A stretch of 64,000 nt of DNA from Clostridium chauvoei (GTDB taxonomy: Bacteria; Bacillota; Clostridia; Clostridiales; Clostridiaceae). The position numbers were made by a program, and so were the translations under genes. This document shows, piece by piece, positions 28,358 to 36,618 of this stretch; positions within the stretch are counted from its first letter, which is position 1, and each line of letters starts with the position of its first letter. The stretch spans positions 372,001-436,000 of the forward strand of contig NZ_CP018624.1 of assembly GCF_002327185.1 (NCBI RefSeq), written 5' to 3'. The notes under the pieces are model-generated. The model made no database searches. It was not told the DNA's origin and was given only the letters and a program-made list of their open reading frames with translations.

Positions 28358-28394
28358 ATGGTGGATTTTAAAGGTAACGTATCGCCTCCACCAA
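28358..28394 (+). repeat. att-like site 3 (right end of cassette 2, original chromosomal junction)
   Basis: ATGGTGGATTTTAAAGGTAA to TCGCCTCCACCAA: 36 of 37 bases equal site 2, and the last 13 equal the tmRNA 3' end. Chromosomal sequence resumes after it. Confidence 0.82.
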
Positions 28395-28415
28395 ATAAGA
28401 ACGCAAGTAAGGATA

Positions 28416-28466
28416 CAATGGTAAAACCTTGAAATATCAAGGTTTGGCCATTGTATTTTGCTTTTT
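28416..28466 (+). terminator. Terminator beyond the cassettes, probably the original ssrA terminator
   Basis: A 17-base stem 28416-28432 with 28437-28453 (one mismatch: CAATGGTAAAACCTTGA / TCAAGGTTTGGCCATTG) is followed by T-rich sequence. Its place just after att 3 fits the pre-insertion end of ssrA transcription. Confidence 0.75.
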
Positions 28467-28669
28467 AAGTGAGAATCCAAATTTTAATTTGGCTATTTGA
28501 ACTTACTCATTCGACGACAATAGAAGGAGTTTCTTTTTAAAATAAACTGATTTTAATAGATAATTTAGCCACTTTTAGGTTTTTGAGTATTTGCGCACAC
28601 CACTTAGTAGAAGTGTTACTAGGGGGTGTGCATTTTTATATGTAAAGAAGAATAAACTACTGGAAAAAA
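28467..28669 (+). other. Gap before the nitroreductase operator, with one hairpin
   Basis: No gene is visible. GCACACC (28595-28601) and GGTGTGC (28625-28631) form a hairpin followed by ATTTTT, a probable terminator remnant. The rest shows nothing recognisable. Confidence 0.5.
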
Positions 28670-28734
28670 GGTTTGACATCAAACCAGTATTGATATAAGA
28701 TTAGTTTGACATCAAACTAATCTTATATCAATAC
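28670..28734. promoter_or_regulatory. Large palindromic operator upstream of the nitroreductase
   Basis: A perfect 23-base inverted repeat (28687-28709 and 28712-28734) has the centre TTTGACATCAAA. The same core palindrome GGTTTGACATCAAACC occurs again at 28670-28685. Paired TTTGA/TCAAA sites are typical for dimeric winged-helix repressors such as MarR. A marR gene lies downstream of the nitroreductase. Confidence 0.65.
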
Positions 28735-28837
28735 ATAAAGTATACTCTCAAATAACATATTAGTTTTATAGAGATTATTATTTTAAATTGAATAAAGTGA
28801 AAATTTTACAATAGGGATACAGACGAGGAGAGTTAAT

Positions 28838-29476
28838 ATGAATGTTTTAGAAGCTATATATGCTCGTAAGAGTATAAGAAAATTTAAAGATGAAATTGTT
28901 CCAAGAGAAGATATAATAAAAATGATAGAAGCAGCAACACAAGCTCCATCGCCAAAGCATCAACAGAACTGGAATTTTATTGTACTTACTAACCCTGAAA
29001 TAATAAATAAAATGGCTGATATAGTAACAGAAAGCCATGAAAGACTAGGTGAAATTGCAAAGACTGAAAAAGATAGAAAAATTCATATGAGTGTAATAAA
29101 ATATTATACAAGTTTTAAAAATGCACCTGTAGTAGTAATGGTATATGGTTCAGAGTATAAAATGATAGAATATAAAATATTAAAAGAAAATAATGCATCT
29201 CAAGAAGTGTTAGATATGTTAGTATCTCCACAATCTGCAGCACAGGCAATAGGGGCAGCAGTTCAAAATTTTCTATTAGCTGCAACAGAAATGGGATATG
29301 GAACATGTTATATGACAGGACCTACTCACGCTAAAGCTCAAATAGAAGAATTAATAGGTTTTGATAAATCAGGATTTGAATTAATGTCTATGATATCTTT
29401 AGGTGTGCCAGAAGAAGAAACATCAAAAAAGCCACCACGTAAGCAACTTGAAGAAGTAGTAACATTTATAGATTAA
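28838..29476 (+). CDS. Nitroreductase family protein
   Basis: A 212-residue FMN-dependent nitroreductase-family protein. It starts with the signature AIYARKSIRKFKDE, where RxSxRxF binds FMN phosphate. It continues with APSPKHQQNWNFIVLT and the conserved AIGAAVQNFLLAATEMGYGTCYMTG. Such enzymes reduce nitroaromatics, quinones or related compounds with NAD(P)H. GACGAGGAGAG precedes the ATG. A double palindromic operator lies about 100 bases upstream and a convergent marR gene is next, which suggests induction by toxic compounds. Confidence 0.92.
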   Translation: MNVLEAIYARKSIRKFKDEIVPREDIIKMIEAATQAPSPKHQQNWNFIVLTNPEIINKMADIVTESHERLGEIAKTEKDRKIHMSVIKYYTSFKNAPVVVMVYGSEYKMIEYKILKENNASQEVLDMLVSPQSAAQAIGAAVQNFLLAATEMGYGTCYMTGPTHAKAQIEELIGFDKSGFELMSMISLGVPEEETSKKPPRKQLEEVVTFID

Positions 29477-29503
29477 TTAAAAATAAACTGAAAATAAAGA
29501 AAT

Positions 29504-29553
29504 CCCCTATAAAGTAGATATTTATTAATAAACGCTACTTTATAGGGGGTTTT
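29504..29553. terminator. Terminator between nitroreductase and marR
   Basis: Perfect 14-base stem CCCCTATAAAGTAG / CTACTTTATAGGGG followed by a T run. Confidence 0.85.
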
Positions 29554-29607
29554 AAATATGTATGAAAAATATTAAGTAACAGTTTATTAAATCTAAACAT
29601 GTAATAT

Positions 29608-30057
29608 CTATTTATATTTTTCATTTGCAGTTTTGAAATTAGAATTGAGCTTTTTAAGTAATCTTAAAAATTCAGCTTTTTCTTCTTTAGTAAAGTCTTT
29701 ATAAGCAGTATCTTTGACTTGAGAAGATATAGAATTAAATTTATATTCAATAGACTTAGCTTTAGGAGTTAAACTTATATGCGTAACTCTTTTATCGCTA
29801 GGGGATTGCTCTTTTTTTATGTAGCCTAGATTTATAAGCTTATTTACTAGTGCAGTAACTGTAGATTTATCTTTACCAATTCTCTTTGATATTTCTTTCA
29901 TAGTAAGTTTATTAGGACTTTCATAAAGTGCAGTTAATATATTACCGTGTGTAGGTATCAAATCCGTTAATTCATTTTCCACTAATTTATTTTCAATAAA
30001 TTTAATCATAGATGCTTTTGTTTTACTAATAAAATAAATAATATATTTATCTTTCAT
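29608..30057 (-). CDS. MarR family transcriptional regulator
   Basis: A 149-residue winged-helix repressor. The DNA-binding part has LTMKEISKRIGKDKSTVTALVNKLINLGYIKKE followed by a wing with SPSDKRVTHISLT, the classical MarR pattern (about residues 55-100). Helices at both ends form the dimer interface. It is convergent with the nitroreductase gene and may bind the TTTGACATCAAA palindromes upstream of that gene. An AGGAGA site precedes the start on the minus strand. Confidence 0.9.
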   Translation of the reverse strand: MKDKYIIYFISKTKASMIKFIENKLVENELTDLIPTHGNILTALYESPNKLTMKEISKRIGKDKSTVTALVNKLINLGYIKKEQSPSDKRVTHISLTPKAKSIEYKFNSISSQVKDTAYKDFTKEEKAEFLRLLKKLNSNFKTANEKYK

Positions 30058-30454
30058 TTATAATTCTCCTGTTCATATAAAAGAATATATCTATATAATA
30101 TCATATTTTTTATAGCACCCCAATAACTTAAAAGTGGAATATACTTTTATATTCCATAAGACTATATATACTGAGACAGTTGTAAGGCTATTAAGAAATA
30201 TCTTAATGTTCCCTAAGACTACGGCTTGGGGGGGATTTTTGTGTTATGGGGTAACAATTACACTAAATAAAATATTAAAAGTTAGTAATTAAATTATTAA
30301 AAAGAGGAATCTGTTAAGTAGTTATGAAAAAATAGCTTGATTTTTCATAGAATTACTTGCTCTTTGAAAATTATATAAGTTTGAATGTTTTATTGTATGG
30401 CAAATAAGTCTACAATAGCATTGATTTTTTGCAGGTTAATCAAAGGTATTAAAT
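30058..30454. other. Gene-free stretch upstream of marR
   Basis: No open frame of note. An inverted repeat around GGAATATA...TATATTCC near 30135-30157 and a G-rich run near 30230 are visible. No recognised RNA family or gene remnant was seen. Confidence 0.4.
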
Positions 30455-31029
30455 TTAATTAAGATGCTGAAAACCAAGAGTTTTTAGTAAAGCTATTGCT
30501 GGAGTACAGTTATTTAATGATCCATGTGGTCTAATAAAGTTATAGTGAAAGATAAATAAATATATAAGGTTATTAGCTTTTTGAAAAGAGTTGAATCCTT
30601 TCTTGGTTTTATACCAGGCTTTAAATTTATCAGCCTTTTGTTTAAAGAAAGGTGCAAAGTTATTAGTCCAACTGGCTATCGTAGCATGGGATACCTTAAT
30701 ACCAGCGTTAATCATCAAGAATTGAGAAATAGCCCTTGTTGATGAATTGTTTAAAAAATATAGTGTTAATGCAGTTAATATTACATGAAGTGGAAACTCA
30801 TTTCTTTCATAGAAAGGGAACCGGTAATCAATTCATTAGAGGCTATATCAATATTTGTAGTATGATGTTTAACTATTAGGTTATTACATTTCTTATTACC
30901 ACATTTATAGCGATTGTAGTGCTTACATTCATGATGAAGGAATGTAGCCTTATTACATTTAGGACATCTAGGATATTTAGATATTATCGGATTGCTGACG
31001 GAGTCAGGAGCAAATTGACGGTTATATTT
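30455..31029 (-). pseudogene. DDE transposase remnant (frameshift and core deletion)
   Basis: On the minus strand an N-terminal zinc finger is readable at about 30960-30880 (CPKCNKATF, then CKHYNRYKCGNKKC). A DNA-binding segment follows that changes frame near 30790. The second frame (GIKVSHATIASWTNNF) runs to a transposase C terminus (FHYNFIRPHGSLNNCTPA) ending at 30455. Between KFK and AWYKTKKGFNSF about 150 residues of the catalytic core are missing. Terminal inverted repeats were not found. The remnant is non-functional. Confidence 0.75.
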
Positions 31030-31280
31030 TTTACTAGGATTTTTTTAGTATGTTAATTATTTTTTAGGATTTAATAAGTTTGAGAGCAATAAAATTAAGA
31101 AATAGAGGCATTAAATTTATCTTAGAAAATAAAGAATATGAGCTAAAGACTAAATAGGATCTAATGTATTAATATCTATGACTTAGTTTACTAAATTTAA
31201 ATAGGGAATCTACAGCTAATATATATAATTGTTGTAATATAAGGGATATATTGGTATAATCATGAAGACAATTAGTTAAC

Positions 31281-31605
31281 TTGACAGGTGAATGGAAACA
31301 AGAAAATAGTAAATCTGATGATTCTTATCAAGTTGCAACAATAAATGGTGATAACATTGAAATTTACTGGGTAACTGATAATGGTGATACAAAATCTCTT
31401 TATTGGGCAGGTTCATTTACTGCACCAACAACTAATGACGAACCTTATTCATGGGATTCAAAAAATGATCATAGCAAAACTGAAAGTGCTTTACTAGCTT
31501 CAAGTGATGATACTAAAACTATAACATACCAAGATGATGTATTAAGTTTATGAAGTTTCTGCTATGGGAACAACTACAAAGGTTAAATTGAAAAAGCAAC
31601 AATAA
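31281..31605 (+). pseudogene. Secreted or lipoprotein-like protein fragment, frameshifted
   Basis: The frame beginning LTGEWKQENSKSDDSYQVAT has no signal sequence or start. It continues through GDTKSLYWAGSFTAPTTNDE to a stop at 31551-31553. Removing one T at 31547-31549 extends it with YEVSAMGTTTKVKLKKQQ to TAA 31603-31605. This looks like the C-terminal 108 residues of a small exported protein whose N terminus is deleted. The family is not identified. Confidence 0.6.
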
Positions 31606-31614
31606 TAACATAAA

Positions 31615-31655
31615 AAAGGCTGAAAGTTAGATAATATCTAGCTTTCAGCCTTTAA
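31615..31655 (+). terminator. Terminator after the broken lipoprotein-like gene
   Basis: AAAGGCTGAAAG / CTTTCAGCCTTT perfect stem with an inner AGATAATATCT pairing. Confidence 0.8.
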
Positions 31656-31714
31656 ATATGTTAGATTAAATTATAAGTTAGAGGAGAAATGTCGCGAATT
31701 CAAAGGAGGTAGTA

Positions 31715-32830
31715 ATGCCAACAAAAAAGAGAAAAAATGAAAGAATAAAGATTTGTAATATAGATGATTTAAAGAAAGCATTAATATTAGAAGGTCACAA
31801 TTTAGAAGTAGTAGATTATTATATTTTAAAGGAAAACTTTATAAAGGCTTTTGATATAACTGAAGATGTATTTATTAAGTTATATGAAAGTCTTAAGGAA
31901 GAATCAATTACTTATAAAGTAGATGATATTAACGATTTAATAAATTACATAAAGAACATTATAGTTTTTGAGAATGAACATAAAATGTTATGTGAAAAGA
32001 TAAAGAATATAAAGGCATTACATATTTATAGAGTTGAATATGAAAGGATTCCAACCCCTCAAGATGATGTTGAACATATCTTGAAAATAGTAGAAGAGAC
32101 CAAGAATGCTGTATCAACTAAAATTAATGAAGAAGGAAAGCTAAAATTAAAATTATTAGAAAAAGAAATAGATAGAGATTATGTGTATGCAAAAGATATA
32201 GAATTATTAAAAAGAATTCTTCTTTGTAACAGTGAAAATGTAAGCGAGAATTATGATAAAGATAATCAAACTAAAATTTTATTTATTGATGTTCCTAAAA
32301 ACATTACTTTTAATTATATAAAAGCAGAGAAGGGATCAATAGAGTATCATAAACATATTAAAAGTTATATTCCTAGAATGAAAAGGCTTATTAAAAATTT
32401 AGATAAGTATATTACAGAGGAAGAGCATGGAGTATTTAAAATTAATCAAAGTATGGTAATTCAGGATTCTGTAAATAAGGCTATTGCAGTATTTAATAAT
32501 AAGGAGTTTAGAGCTGTTAGTGGGAAAAATGATATTGAAGATAGCTGTACATTAATACCAATGGGAGAAGAATACTTTAAAAGTTGTAAAGTTAATAAAC
32601 TTGGGAAATTAGGAATTGGTTATAATAGAATAAATGATAGTGAAAAAAAGATTTTAGAAAAGATAAATAGACTTATAAAAGAAGGAACGTTAGCTAATGA
32701 AGGAGAACTAATTTTATATAGTAAATGGGAACCCTGTCCCAGCTGTTATTATGTAAGTAGGCAATTTTGTGAAATGTATCCTAAAATAAATTTTAATATT
32801 ATGTATTATAAAAACTATGGAGAAAAATAG
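31715..32830 (+). CDS. Protein with C-terminal nucleic-acid deaminase-like domain
   Basis: A 371-residue cytosolic protein behind a strong AAAGGAGG site. Residues about 265-371 match the pattern of BURPS668_1122-type deaminases from polymorphic toxins. FRAVSG is followed by GYNRINDSEKKILE, with Glu310 as the likely proton donor. PCPSC (340-344) supplies the zinc cysteines and VSRQFCEMYPKI ends the core. The N-terminal 260 residues are helical, charged and unrecognised, with no secretion signal or repeats. It stands alone in a decayed region between an IS remnant and deoR. Deamination of free or nucleic-acid cytosine is inferred from the fold; immunity or toxin roles are guesses. Confidence 0.7.
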   Translation: MPTKKRKNERIKICNIDDLKKALILEGHNLEVVDYYILKENFIKAFDITEDVFIKLYESLKEESITYKVDDINDLINYIKNIIVFENEHKMLCEKIKNIKALHIYRVEYERIPTPQDDVEHILKIVEETKNAVSTKINEEGKLKLKLLEKEIDRDYVYAKDIELLKRILLCNSENVSENYDKDNQTKILFIDVPKNITFNYIKAEKGSIEYHKHIKSYIPRMKRLIKNLDKYITEEEHGVFKINQSMVIQDSVNKAIAVFNNKEFRAVSGKNDIEDSCTLIPMGEEYFKSCKVNKLGKLGIGYNRINDSEKKILEKINRLIKEGTLANEGELILYSKWEPCPSCYYVSRQFCEMYPKINFNIMYYKNYGEK

Positions 32831-33038
32831 AAAGATAATAAATTGGATTATGTATATTTAGTAAGTTTATTGAAATAAAGATATGTTTTTAGTATAATTG
32901 AAATATTAAGAATTTTAAGGGCTAGTATTATTAGATAAGGTAGTACGTAGCCTATAGTTATTTTTGAAAACGATTAGTTTAACAATATTATAAAGTGATG
33001 GATTGTGTACAGTGGAAGAATGAGAGGAAGTGAAACTG

Positions 33039-33974
33039 ATGGATAATGCAAAACAAGAATTGAGTGTTGAAGTGGCAAGACTTTATTATCAGTTAAATTA
33101 TAGTCAGCAACAGATTGCATCACGTCTTGGGATATCGAGACCAACTATATCAAGGCTTCTTAAATATGCAAAGGAAAAGGGTTACATTACTATTAATATA
33201 ATTGATCCATTTTCTGATTTGGATAAGTTAGCTTGTAAATTAAAAGAAAGATATGCATTAAGTGATGTTCGTATTGTGCTTTCATCAAATAATGAATATG
33301 AATCTATTTTAGAATCTATTAGTAAGGAAGCAGCAGAATATTTAGAAGAAAATATAAAAGATGGGGATATTATTGGAGTAGGTGCAGGAACAACTATGAA
33401 TAAAATTGGGAAAGAACTTACTTACAAAAATACTAAAGAGATAAAGGTAGTTCAGTTACAAGGATTAGTTACTAATTTAGAGGTAAATAAATATGAAGCT
33501 GAAATAGTTTCTGCTTTTGCAAAAGCTTTTCAAGCTATCCCTAAATACTTACCATTACCAGGATTTTTTGATAATAATAATATAAAGCAAATGGTAGAAA
33601 AAGATTGTCATATTCAAAATACTTTAGAAATGGGTACAAAAGCTAATATAGCTATTTTTACAGTTGGAAATGTTGATGAAAATGGAGTACTATTCAATTT
33701 AGATTATTTAAGTGAAAAAGAGAAGTTAATTTTAAAACAAAAAAGTGTCGGAGATGTTTGTTTACGTTTTTTTGATGAAGATGGTAAGATTTGTGATGAA
33801 GAAATTAATAATCGTACTATGTCTATATCATTAGATAGTCTTAAAGAAAAGGAAAAGTCTATTTTAGTTGCTGGTGGAGAACATAAAGTACAAGCAATAA
33901 AAGGTGTACTAAAAGGAAAGATTTCTAATATTTTAATTACAGATCAATATACTGCAAAAAAGCTTTTAGAATAA
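33039..33974 (+). CDS. deoR: Deoxyribonucleoside regulator DeoR (SorC-type)
   Basis: A 311-residue repressor with an N-terminal helix-turn-helix (LNYSQQQIASRLGISRPTISRLLKYAKEKGY). A sugar-phosphate-binding domain follows (about 55-311), with GVGAGTTMNKIGKEL and LVAGGEHKVQAIKGVLKG. It closely resembles Bacillus subtilis DeoR, which responds to deoxyribose 5-phosphate (recalled, not aligned). ATG 33039 follows GAGAGGAAG; GTG 33030 overlaps that site. Two copies of the known DeoR-type palindrome flank the terminator between deoR and nupC, which supports the assignment. Confidence 0.9.
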   Translation: MDNAKQELSVEVARLYYQLNYSQQQIASRLGISRPTISRLLKYAKEKGYITINIIDPFSDLDKLACKLKERYALSDVRIVLSSNNEYESILESISKEAAEYLEENIKDGDIIGVGAGTTMNKIGKELTYKNTKEIKVVQLQGLVTNLEVNKYEAEIVSAFAKAFQAIPKYLPLPGFFDNNNIKQMVEKDCHIQNTLEMGTKANIAIFTVGNVDENGVLFNLDYLSEKEKLILKQKSVGDVCLRFFDEDGKICDEEINNRTMSISLDSLKEKEKSILVAGGEHKVQAIKGVLKGKISNILITDQYTAKKLLE

Positions 33975-33976
33975 AG

Positions 33977-33994
33977 TATGAACAAAATTTCATA
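33977..33994. promoter_or_regulatory. DeoR operator copy 1
   Basis: TATGAACAAAATTTCATA lies two bases after the deoR stop. It matches the B. subtilis DeoR palindrome ATTGAACAAAATTTCAAT (recalled) except at the outer bases, and its arms TATGAA/TTCATA pair perfectly. Confidence 0.75.
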
Positions 33995-34012
33995 TATTTA
34001 AAGGGAAAATAT

Positions 34013-34057
34013 ATACCCTCTTTTATGATTGTTTTAGCATAAAAGAGGGTATTTTAA
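34013..34057 (+). terminator. Terminator between deoR and nupC
   Basis: Perfect 15-base stem ATACCCTCTTTTATG / CATAAAAGAGGGTAT with T-rich tail. Confidence 0.88.
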
Positions 34058-34110
34058 TATAAAAAATATATTTACTTAATTTTCATTAAAATATTAATAT
34101 TTAAATTTTC

Positions 34111-34163
34111 TATGAACAAAATTTCAAGAGATGCTTTACAAATGTTCAGAAGAAACTTATAAT
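34111..34163 (+). promoter_or_regulatory. nupC promoter with DeoR operator copy 2
   Basis: TATGAACAAAATTTCAAG (34111-34128) is followed by TTTACA (34135-34140), a 17-base gap and TATAAT (34158-34163). With a start near 34170 the operator covers about -59 to -42, nearly the position reported for the B. subtilis operator. Confidence 0.8.
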
Positions 34164-34245
34164 AAATATGTTTGTAATTATGGGGAAAAATATCTATTAA
34201 TATTTATATTATTATAAATTTATACTATTAAAAAGGAGCATGAAA

Positions 34246-35427
34246 ATGAAGTATATTATTGGAATCATAGGATTAGTCGTTATTTTAGGCTTTGCATGGA
34301 TTGGAAGTAGTGACAAGAAAAATATAAAGTATAAACCAATTATTACAATGATTATTCTGCAATTTATATTAGGTTTTGCTTTACTAAATACTGAATTAGG
34401 AAATTATCTGGTAGGTAGTATAGCAAACGGTTTTGAAGTATTACTTAAATGTGCTAGTGAAGGAGTAAACTTTGTATTTGGTGGATTAGTTAATAATGAT
34501 CAATTCTCATTTTTTATTAGCGTTCTTTTACCAATAGTTGTTATTTCAGCCTTAATTGGTATTTTACAACATTTTAAGATACTACCTGTTGTGGTAAAGT
34601 ACATAGGATTAGTTTTAAGTAAAATTAATGGTATGGGTAAGTTAGAATCTTATAATGCAGTAGCATCAGCTATATTAGGACAATCAGAAGTATTTATTTC
34701 AGTAAAGAAACAACTTGGGTTATTACCTAAACATAGATTATATACTCTTTGTGCATCAGCTATGTCAACAGTATCTATGTCTATAGTTGGTTCTTATATG
34801 GTTCTTTTAGAGCCTAGATATGTTGTAACAGCACTTGTTTTAAATTTATTTGGTGGATTTATTATAGCATCAATTATAAATCCTTATACTGTAACAGCAG
34901 AAGAGGATATTTTAGTAGTTGCTGAAGAAAAGAAACAAACATTTTTTGAGGTTCTTGGTGAATATATTTTAGATGGATTTAAAGTAGCTGTTATAGTATC
35001 AGCTATGTTAGTTGGATTTGTAGCAATAATTGCTATAATTAATATGCTATTCCAAAGTATATTTGGAATTACATTCCAACAAATACTTGGATATGTATTC
35101 TCTCCATTTGCATTTTTAATGGGTGTACCATTAAATGAATCAATACAAGCTGCAAGTATAATGGCAACTAAACTAGTATCTAATGAATTTGTTGCAATGA
35201 ATTTATTAGCAAGTGGAAGCATACACTTAACAGAAAGATCACTGGGAATTGTTTCTGTATTCTTAATATCTTTTGCTAACTTCTCATCAATTGGAATTAT
35301 TTCAGGAGCAGTAAAAGGTCTTAATGAAGAACAAGGAAATGTGGTTGCACGTTTTGGATTAAAGTTATTATATGGAGCAACATTAGTAAGTATGTTAACA
35401 GCAACTATTGTTGGATTAATTATATAG
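34246..35427 (+). CDS. nupC: Concentrative nucleoside transporter NupC
   Basis: A 393-residue CNT-family permease with about nine to ten membrane segments. It imports nucleosides by cation symport. Family motifs include GQSEVFISVKKQL, the TVSMSIVGSY segment and GVPLNESIQAASIMATKLVSNEFVAM, the substrate-binding region of CNT proteins. ATG 34246 is 7 bases after AAAAGGAG; ATG 34240 is too close. It lies under a DeoR operator and downstream of deoR, so deoxynucleoside import is the probable job. No deoxyribose-phosphate aldolase or phosphorylase gene is nearby. Confidence 0.92.
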   Translation: MKYIIGIIGLVVILGFAWIGSSDKKNIKYKPIITMIILQFILGFALLNTELGNYLVGSIANGFEVLLKCASEGVNFVFGGLVNNDQFSFFISVLLPIVVISALIGILQHFKILPVVVKYIGLVLSKINGMGKLESYNAVASAILGQSEVFISVKKQLGLLPKHRLYTLCASAMSTVSMSIVGSYMVLLEPRYVVTALVLNLFGGFIIASIINPYTVTAEEDILVVAEEKKQTFFEVLGEYILDGFKVAVIVSAMLVGFVAIIAIINMLFQSIFGITFQQILGYVFSPFAFLMGVPLNESIQAASIMATKLVSNEFVAMNLLASGSIHLTERSLGIVSVFLISFANFSSIGIISGAVKGLNEEQGNVVARFGLKLLYGATLVSMLTATIVGLII

Positions 35428-35462
35428 ATAATAAATACATATTAAAACAATACAATATTAAC

Positions 35463-35503
35463 AAAGTAGCAATAATATTTAAGGTATTATTGCTACTTTT
35501 TTG
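35463..35503. terminator. Terminator between convergent nupC and araC-type gene
   Basis: AAAGTAGCAATAAT / ATTATTGCTACTTT perfect stem with T tail. Confidence 0.88.
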
Positions 35504-35520
35504 TGTTATTAGAAGTTTTA

Positions 35521-36357
35521 TTAAGGTGTTGGTTGTTTTATAAACATACTTCTATATTCCATTGGAGACTTATTAAAATACTTACTAAATATTTTTGAAA
35601 AATAAGATGGACTATTGAATCCAACTAAATAGCTAATTTCACTAATGGAATAGCTACTTTTTCTAAGTAAGTCACAAGCTTTGTTAAGTCTATAATTTAT
35701 TAGATATTCTTGAGGACTTATATTCATATGTTTTTTTATTAATTTAAATAGATGGCTTCTATTTATATTTAAATGATTAGATATATCAGAAATTGAAATG
35801 TTTTGGTGATAATTATCACGTATATAATCAACAAAAAGTGATATATATTTTTCGTAAGAATTAGGTGCAAGAGCTGAAAGATTATTATTTTTAAGTATTA
35901 ATTGGTTAAAAAATAAATAGAGATTTCCTAGAGCTTGAAAATACTGATCATTATTACAACCATCTAAAATATTTTTAAAGCAATTATTAACAAAATTATC
36001 ATCAGTATAATTAAAAGTGAAGTTAGAATTGTTAAATCCACAAGATTTTAAAATTTTTGAAACCTCACTTCCATTAATACCAATCCAGCGATAGCACCAA
36101 GGATTATTTGTATCTGGATAGTAATTGTTGTCAGTATGTGGAGGAATTAAAAATCCATCGCCTTTTTTTAGTTTATATACTTCACCATTAATAAAGAATA
36201 GACCTTCTCCAGATAAAACGTAATGTATCAAATAATAGTCTATCTGTTCATATTGATAAGGAATACGAGGTTTACATTCTTCGTATCCACATTCATAAAT
36301 ATATAATTCTTTACTTGCTTGTTTATCTGTAGTAAAAACTTGAATTTGTGTATTCAT
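35521..36357 (-). CDS. AraC family transcriptional regulator
   Basis: A 278-residue regulator. The N-terminal cupin-like sensor (about 20-110) includes YLIHYVLSGEGLFFINGEVYKLKKGDGFLIPP. The C-terminal pair of helix-turn-helices (about 180-275) has ISISDISNHLNINRSHLFKLIKKHMNISPQEYLINYRL and SISEISYLVGFNSPSYFSKIFSKYFNKSPMEYR, the full AraC signature. It is divergent from the permease/beta-galactosidase pair, so it probably activates them in response to a sugar or glycoside. Confidence 0.92.
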   Translation of the reverse strand: MNTQIQVFTTDKQASKELYIYECGYEECKPRIPYQYEQIDYYLIHYVLSGEGLFFINGEVYKLKKGDGFLIPPHTDNNYYPDTNNPWCYRWIGINGSEVSKILKSCGFNNSNFTFNYTDDNFVNNCFKNILDGCNNDQYFQALGNLYLFFNQLILKNNNLSALAPNSYEKYISLFVDYIRDNYHQNISISDISNHLNINRSHLFKLIKKHMNISPQEYLINYRLNKACDLLRKSSYSISEISYLVGFNSPSYFSKIFSKYFNKSPMEYRSMFIKQPTP

Positions 36358-36618
36358 ATAAAAAACTCCTTTGAAGGTAAAAGTTTACAAAAGCAATGAT
36401 TAATTGCAACATAAGTACAAGTTTTAGCAACATTCGTATATTGTTGCAATAAACATAACATAATATAATTAACATATCAAGTAAACGATTTTACAAGAAA
36501 ATTACATATGTTACGTAAGGAGATGATATAGAAATTACCATTTGAATTTTGGGAATTATAAAAGTATAAAAAAATATTTTGTAAACAAAAGTACAAACGA
36601 TTAAAAGGGAGAATTAAA
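36358..36618. promoter_or_regulatory. Divergent control region, araC-type gene / permease
   Basis: ATTGCAACA (36403-36411) and TGTTGCAAT (36442-36450) form an inverted pair 30 bases apart, with a third TAGCAACATT copy near 36425. GTAAACGATTTTAC (about 36480) is another dyad. These are candidate AraC-type sites. The start of the permease gene follows AAAAGGGAG. Confidence 0.5.

Noticed and set aside
18840-28394. Prophage or integrative conjugative element at ssrA
   Set aside because: No integrase, structural, replication or transfer gene is present between the repeats, only the two ABC-3C operons.
30100-30260. Riboswitch or small RNA upstream of the transposase remnant
   Set aside because: A hairpin and a G-rich run are present but no known RNA core could be recognised.
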